Below are positions 32,533 through 35,558 of a stretch of 35,558 bases of DNA, piece by piece. How positions within the stretch are numbered: the first letter of the stretch is position 1; each line of letters starts with the position of its first letter. The DNA comes from VGWB01 sp964480945 (lineage in GTDB: Bacteria; Bacteroidota; Ignavibacteria; UBA10030), in the NCBI GenBank assembly GCA_964480945.1, contig CAYZRX010000036.1, positions 1 to 35,558 of the forward strand, given 5' to 3'. A program made the position numbers and the translations under genes. Below the pieces are notes generated by a model that saw nothing but the letters and a program-made list of their open reading frames with translations, made no database searches and was not told the DNA's origin.

Positions 32533-33630
32533 CTAGTCAATCTTCTTCACCGGCTTCTCCTGCACTTCATCCCCCAGCTTGAGTCCCTTGAGCACTTCCA
32601 CGTTGATGGCGTCGCTCAAGCCCGTCTTGATGTAGCGCTCTTCGGTCTTCGCGGGCCCGAGGACGACCTTGACGAAGGCCGAGTCATTGCGGAACGTGAC
32701 GACCCGCTCCGGAATCGTCAGCACACTGTCCTTCTGCTGGATGATGATGTTCGCGTTCGCGGAGTATCCCGCACGTAGCGTGGCGTTCTGGCTCGCCGGA
32801 ATGAGGATCTCGATCGGGAACACCGTCGCATTCTCCTGCTTCTCCGCCTTCAGCCAGATCTTCCGTAATGTCCCGCGAACGGTGTCGCTCGGAAGGGCAC
32901 CGACCTTGATATCAACGCTCATCCCTTCCTTCAATTTTCCCACATCGATCTCGTCAACGGTTCCCTTGAAGAGCAGCCGGCCCATGTTGGCCATCTTCAT
33001 CAGAACAGTTCCTTCCTGGTAGGAGGTCAGCGGCGTGACCGGATCGCCCAGCTCGATCGTCCGGTTCAGCACGCGGCCGTCAATCGGAGCTTTGACGATC
33101 GATTCGATCTCCGTATTGCCAATCTTCACCTTTCCGCTCTCCATCAGGGCGAGCTTTTCGTTGGCGATTTTCACCCGGAGCTCGGCCTCGTCGTACTGCT
33201 GCTTAAAGTCGTCGAACTCCTTGTCGGAGATCAGCTTGTTCTTGAAAAGGGTCTCCTGGCGGATCCGCTGCTTCTTGAGATTGTCGAGGTCCACGTCGGT
33301 AAGCTGGACCTGGCGTTTCGCGTCGGCCAGCTCGAGTGGGGTAGGATCCGGCTTGACCTCCAACAGCGGCTGTCCGGCTTTGACGTACTCCCCGACATCG
33401 ACGAAGATCTTGCTGACGACGCCGGAAACCTTGGACTTCACCGAGATCTCGTTCTCCGGCTCGATGGTCCCGACGGCAAGGGCCTTGTCGATGATCGTCC
33501 CCTTCTGCACCTTGACCGTAGGAAGATTTTCGCCGTTCGTGGAACCGGAGTTGCCGAAAAACATCACGGCGGCAGCCGCCACGAGGACGATGGCGAACGA
33601 GGAAATGATGATCTTTTTCTTCATTGTCAT
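32533..33630 (-). CDS. Periplasmic adaptor (MacA/HlyD-type, RND/ABC efflux)
   Basis: A 365-aa membrane-anchored periplasmic adaptor. An N-terminal anchor (IIISSFAIVLVAAAAVMFFG, about 6-25), the lipoyl/barrel-sandwich half (VSGVVSKIFVDVGEYVKAGQP, about 68-90), an alpha-hairpin with heptads (about 95-165), then the second lipoyl half (IVKAPIDGRVLNRTIELGDPV) and beta-barrel plus membrane-proximal domains (about 215-365). Such adaptors bridge the inner-membrane permease to an outer-membrane channel. First gene of the permease pair. ATG at 33628-33630 is used; a second ATG two codons on is equally possible. No outer-membrane TolC-type gene is adjacent. Confidence 0.93.
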   Translation of the reverse strand: MTMKKKIIISSFAIVLVAAAAVMFFGNSGSTNGENLPTVKVQKGTIIDKALAVGTIEPENEISVKSKVSGVVSKIFVDVGEYVKAGQPLLEVKPDPTPLELADAKRQVQLTDVDLDNLKKQRIRQETLFKNKLISDKEFDDFKQQYDEAELRVKIANEKLALMESGKVKIGNTEIESIVKAPIDGRVLNRTIELGDPVTPLTSYQEGTVLMKMANMGRLLFKGTVDEIDVGKLKEGMSVDIKVGALPSDTVRGTLRKIWLKAEKQENATVFPIEILIPASQNATLRAGYSANANIIIQQKDSVLTIPERVVTFRNDSAFVKVVLGPAKTEERYIKTGLSDAINVEVLKGLKLGDEVQEKPVKKID

Positions 33631-33806
33631 AGCTCGCTGGAAATATATGGTGATGAAGGGAATTCGGGATGTGCTCTCTCGCTTCTACAATACGCCGGAT
33701 TTGACAAAATGTTGCGGCGAGCGATTTTGCGGGGAGGAGAGCCTTTCGACCGCCCAGATAGTACTTAGACTCACGAAATGGACAAATAGTTACGCGATTT
33801 GGATGC

Positions 33807-34676
33807 TCAGGAGGCCGACCGTTTCGGGGGCGGGAGGGCGGTGAGGACAAAGTGGATGATTCTGTCGAAGTATGCCGCACCACCGACGAAGAACGTGTCG
33901 TTGTGATTGGCTCCGGGGATCTCGTAGAATTCCTTGGGGTCTTGGGCGGCGCTGAAGAGACGGCGGCCAAGCCGGATCGGGATAATGGAGTCGTGGCTGC
34001 CGTGTATGAAAAGAAGGGGAATTTTGATGCTCCGGATCTTCTCGACGGAGTTGAACTTGGTGCGGAAGAAGAAACGGGCAGGAAGAAAGGGATAGACGGA
34101 GCGCGCGACGTCTTTGGCGGAGGAAAACGTCGACTCGAGGATCAGCGCAGCGGCCGGTCGTTGAGTGGCAACGTCGACGGCAACGGCCCCGCCGAGGCTT
34201 GCTCCCCAGAGGATGACTCCCCGGGGGTCGACCTCGGGGAGTTTCAGAGCGTAGTCGAACGCGGCGCGCCCGTCACGGTAGATGCCCTCTTCGTCCGGCG
34301 AGCCCTCGCTGCGCCCGTAGCCGCGGTAATCGTACATCAGGACGTTGAGCTTGCGCCGCTGCAGCTCTCGCATCAGAGGAAGGAGATATGAGATGTTCCC
34401 CCCGTTGCCGTGGGAGATCACGACCGTCGCGAGCGCGCTGTCGGCGGGAGCGAACCACCCGTGGATCTTAACCCCATCCTCTGCCGTCATCCAGCAGTCG
34501 CGGAGGTGCGGAACGGAGCGGGCGTCCTCGTATATGCCGCGCGGGTACTTATGCGGGAAGTAGATGAATTTCTCTTCGAAGATCATCAGGACGATCGTCC
34601 AGAAGAGAACCGCGACGATCGCGGCGACCGCCACCCGGCGGAGCAGAACGAGAACACGATGAGAGACATGGTCCAC
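33807..34676 (-). CDS. Membrane-anchored alpha/beta-hydrolase (BEM46/ABHD13-like)
   Basis: A 289-aa hydrolase with one N-terminal membrane segment (VAVAAIVAVLFWTIVLMIF, about 15-33) and an outward-facing catalytic domain. The nucleophile elbow is WGASLGGAVA, the Asp lies in FIHGSHDSIIP and the His in IPGANHND; SHGNGGNISYLLPL forms the oxyanion loop, and DYRGYGRSEGSPDEEG follows strand beta-4, as in the BEM46/ABHD13 group. Substrate unknown. It starts with GTG at 34674-34676; no in-frame ATG exists upstream, and the next ATG would delete most of the anchor. No Shine-Dalgarno is clear. Confidence 0.87.
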   Translation of the reverse strand: MDHVSHRVLVLLRRVAVAAIVAVLFWTIVLMIFEEKFIYFPHKYPRGIYEDARSVPHLRDCWMTAEDGVKIHGWFAPADSALATVVISHGNGGNISYLLPLMRELQRRKLNVLMYDYRGYGRSEGSPDEEGIYRDGRAAFDYALKLPEVDPRGVILWGASLGGAVAVDVATQRPAAALILESTFSSAKDVARSVYPFLPARFFFRTKFNSVEKIRSIKIPLLFIHGSHDSIIPIRLGRRLFSAAQDPKEFYEIPGANHNDTFFVGGAAYFDRIIHFVLTALPPPKRSAS

Positions 34677-34726
34677 GCCGAATAAATCTTCATTATTCCG
34701 GAATTGGACAGCAAGCGCTCAGGAGA

Positions 34727-35308
34727 CTACTTGATTCGTTTCGCGGAGATCAGGTAGACGGGCTGCTTCGGGACGTTCTGATACTGGCCGCGAGTCTCCG
34801 TCTCGACCTTCGCGATCTTGTCGACGACATCCATCCCTTGAACAATTTTGGCGAACACCGCGTAGCCCGGCCCGCGGCTGCCGTAATCCAGGCTCGCGTT
34901 ATCGACCAGGTTGATGAAGAACTGGGAGGTGGCGCTGTTCGGATCGGAGGTCCGCGCCATCGAGAGCGTCCCGCGCTCGTTCTTCATTCCATTGTCCGAC
35001 TCGTTCTTGATGGGAGGATAGGTCGGGCGGCGTATCATTTTTCTGTCAAATCCCCCGCCCTGCACGACAAAGCCGGGAATCACGCGGTGAAAGATCGTCC
35101 CGTTGTAAAACCCGCTGTCGACGTAGGCGAGAAAGTTCTTCACGGTGATGGGTGCCTCGTGTTCGAAAAGAAGGATCGTGAGGTTCCCGAGGGAAGTTGA
35201 GAAGAGGACTTTCGTCGTGTCCGCCTTGCTCTGGGCTTGCGCGATGTGAAGAGTGAGGAAGGGGAGCGAGAGTGCCAGCAGGGTGATGAAAATGATATTC
35301 GATTTCAT
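34727..35308 (-). CDS. Exported cyclophilin-type peptidyl-prolyl isomerase
   Basis: A 193-aa cyclophilin with signal peptide (ITLLALSLPFLTLHIAQA, about 8-25). Catalytic-loop markers are FHRVIPGFVVQGGG with Arg75, GTLSMAR, and SATSQFFINLVDN. It should catalyse proline isomerisation during folding in the periplasm. The ATG at 35306-35308 is preceded by GGAGGA about 12 nt away. It lies close downstream of the CocE-like gene on the same strand. Confidence 0.94.
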   Translation of the reverse strand: MKSNIIFITLLALSLPFLTLHIAQAQSKADTTKVLFSTSLGNLTILLFEHEAPITVKNFLAYVDSGFYNGTIFHRVIPGFVVQGGGFDRKMIRRPTYPPIKNESDNGMKNERGTLSMARTSDPNSATSQFFINLVDNASLDYGSRGPGYAVFAKIVQGMDVVDKIAKVETETRGQYQNVPKQPVYLISAKRIK

Positions 35309-35327
35309 GAGGTGAACGATTCCTCCT

Positions 35328-35558
35328 TCAGTCGTTGATGATGGGGAGCGCCAGGTGCGAAGGATAGCGCTCGGATCGGTAAATGTGCTGCGTTGCTGGT
35401 TGGAAATCCGATTCTTTGGCTTCAAAGATGTTGTTGACGTACTTCTGCGGGTTTCGATCGATGATCGGGAACCAGGTGCTCTGGACCTGGACCATGATCT
35501 TGTGCCCTTTGAGGAAGACATGGTCGTTGCTGTGCAGGTCGATGGCATACTCGTACAC
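35328..35558 (-). CDS. CocE/NonD-type hydrolase, C-terminal end only (partial)
   Basis: The window edge cuts this gene; only the last 76 codons are visible. YEYAIDLHSNDHVFLKGHKI, then QVQSTWFPIIDRNPQ and SERYPSHLALPII, are typical of the C-terminal jelly-roll (PepX_C-like) domain of CocE/NonD serine hydrolases, which cleave acyl-amide or ester substrates and X-Pro peptides. The catalytic domain lies outside the window, so its integrity cannot be judged. Confidence 0.85.
   Translation of the reverse strand: MYEYAIDLHSNDHVFLKGHKIMVQVQSTWFPIIDRNPQKYVNNIFEAKESDFQPATQHIYRSERYPSHLALPIIND

Noticed and set aside
1..35558. CRISPR array, prophage, integrase or IS transposase
   Set aside because: No regularly spaced repeats and no Cas, phage-structural, integrase or transposase motifs were seen in any of the real genes.
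1..35558. tRNA or rRNA genes
   Set aside because: No TTCGA/TTCAA T-loop with a paired acceptor or conserved rRNA core stretch was noticed by eye; a tRNAscan run would be decisive.

Overview
This is chromosomal DNA of a Gram-negative bacterium, most likely from the Bacteroidota/Chlorobiota/Ignavibacteriota side of the tree. That placement is inferred from gene content only: secreted proteins with FlgD-like/gliding-type C-terminal Ig domains, loose lipoboxes (SCKR-PTEP), a TonB-receptor remnant, many exported beta-propeller proteins, and adaptor plus paired MacB-type permeases. Composition is moderately GC-rich. Nearly every gene is on the minus strand; the only clear intact plus-strand gene is the HI0933/BaiN-like flavoprotein.

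Layout. 1-2357: two tandem paralogous lipoproteins built of W-G-x-S...H-Y-D-G-x-x-W repeats. 2747-3484: an orphan NarL/LuxR response regulator. 3485-4911: a degraded stretch holding a small ORF of unknown function and the 3' end of an outer-membrane receptor gene. 5043-6860: a large secreted multidomain protein. 6960-10310: an OPT-family transporter and peptidase T, separated by two tandem perfect hairpins. 10479-13572: a LolA-like protein, an alpha/beta hydrolase, ApaG and an NAPE-PLD-like metallo-hydrolase, the last divergent from the flavoprotein. 14843-15018: an apparent stand-alone small RNA with its own promoter and terminator. 15262-18288: an exported prolyl oligopeptidase and an O-methyltransferase with a signal-like N-terminus. 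18547-19177: a coupled DUF5678-like/retropepsin-like pair behind a strong promoter and a terminator-like leader. 19510-20117: a DUF559 nuclease gene between direct repeats. 20203-22834: a Tat-exported molybdenum hydroxylase and its 2Fe-2S subunit. 23310-26000: a large exported BNR/sortilin-type propeller. 26634-29605: a cupin and an ABC-2 exporter (ATPase plus two permeases with 4-nt overlaps). 29896-33630: two MacB-type permeases and a MacA/HlyD-type adaptor with no ATPase of their own. 33807-35558: a membrane-anchored hydrolase, an exported cyclophilin and the 3' end of a CocE/NonD-type hydrolase.

How the genes fit together. A recurring theme is peptide and protein turnover and envelope work (OPT transporter, PepT, prolyl oligopeptidase, cyclophilin, CocE-like hydrolase, LolA-like protein, two exporter systems), but most genes look independently transcribed. 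The parts I find least explained by known annotation are the 176-nt RNA, the repeat-bounded DUF559 cassette whose coding sequence runs into the repeat, the attenuator-like leader before the retropepsin pair, and the compensated tandem hairpins at 9001-9057. No CRISPR array, tRNA, rRNA, prophage or insertion-sequence transposase was seen.
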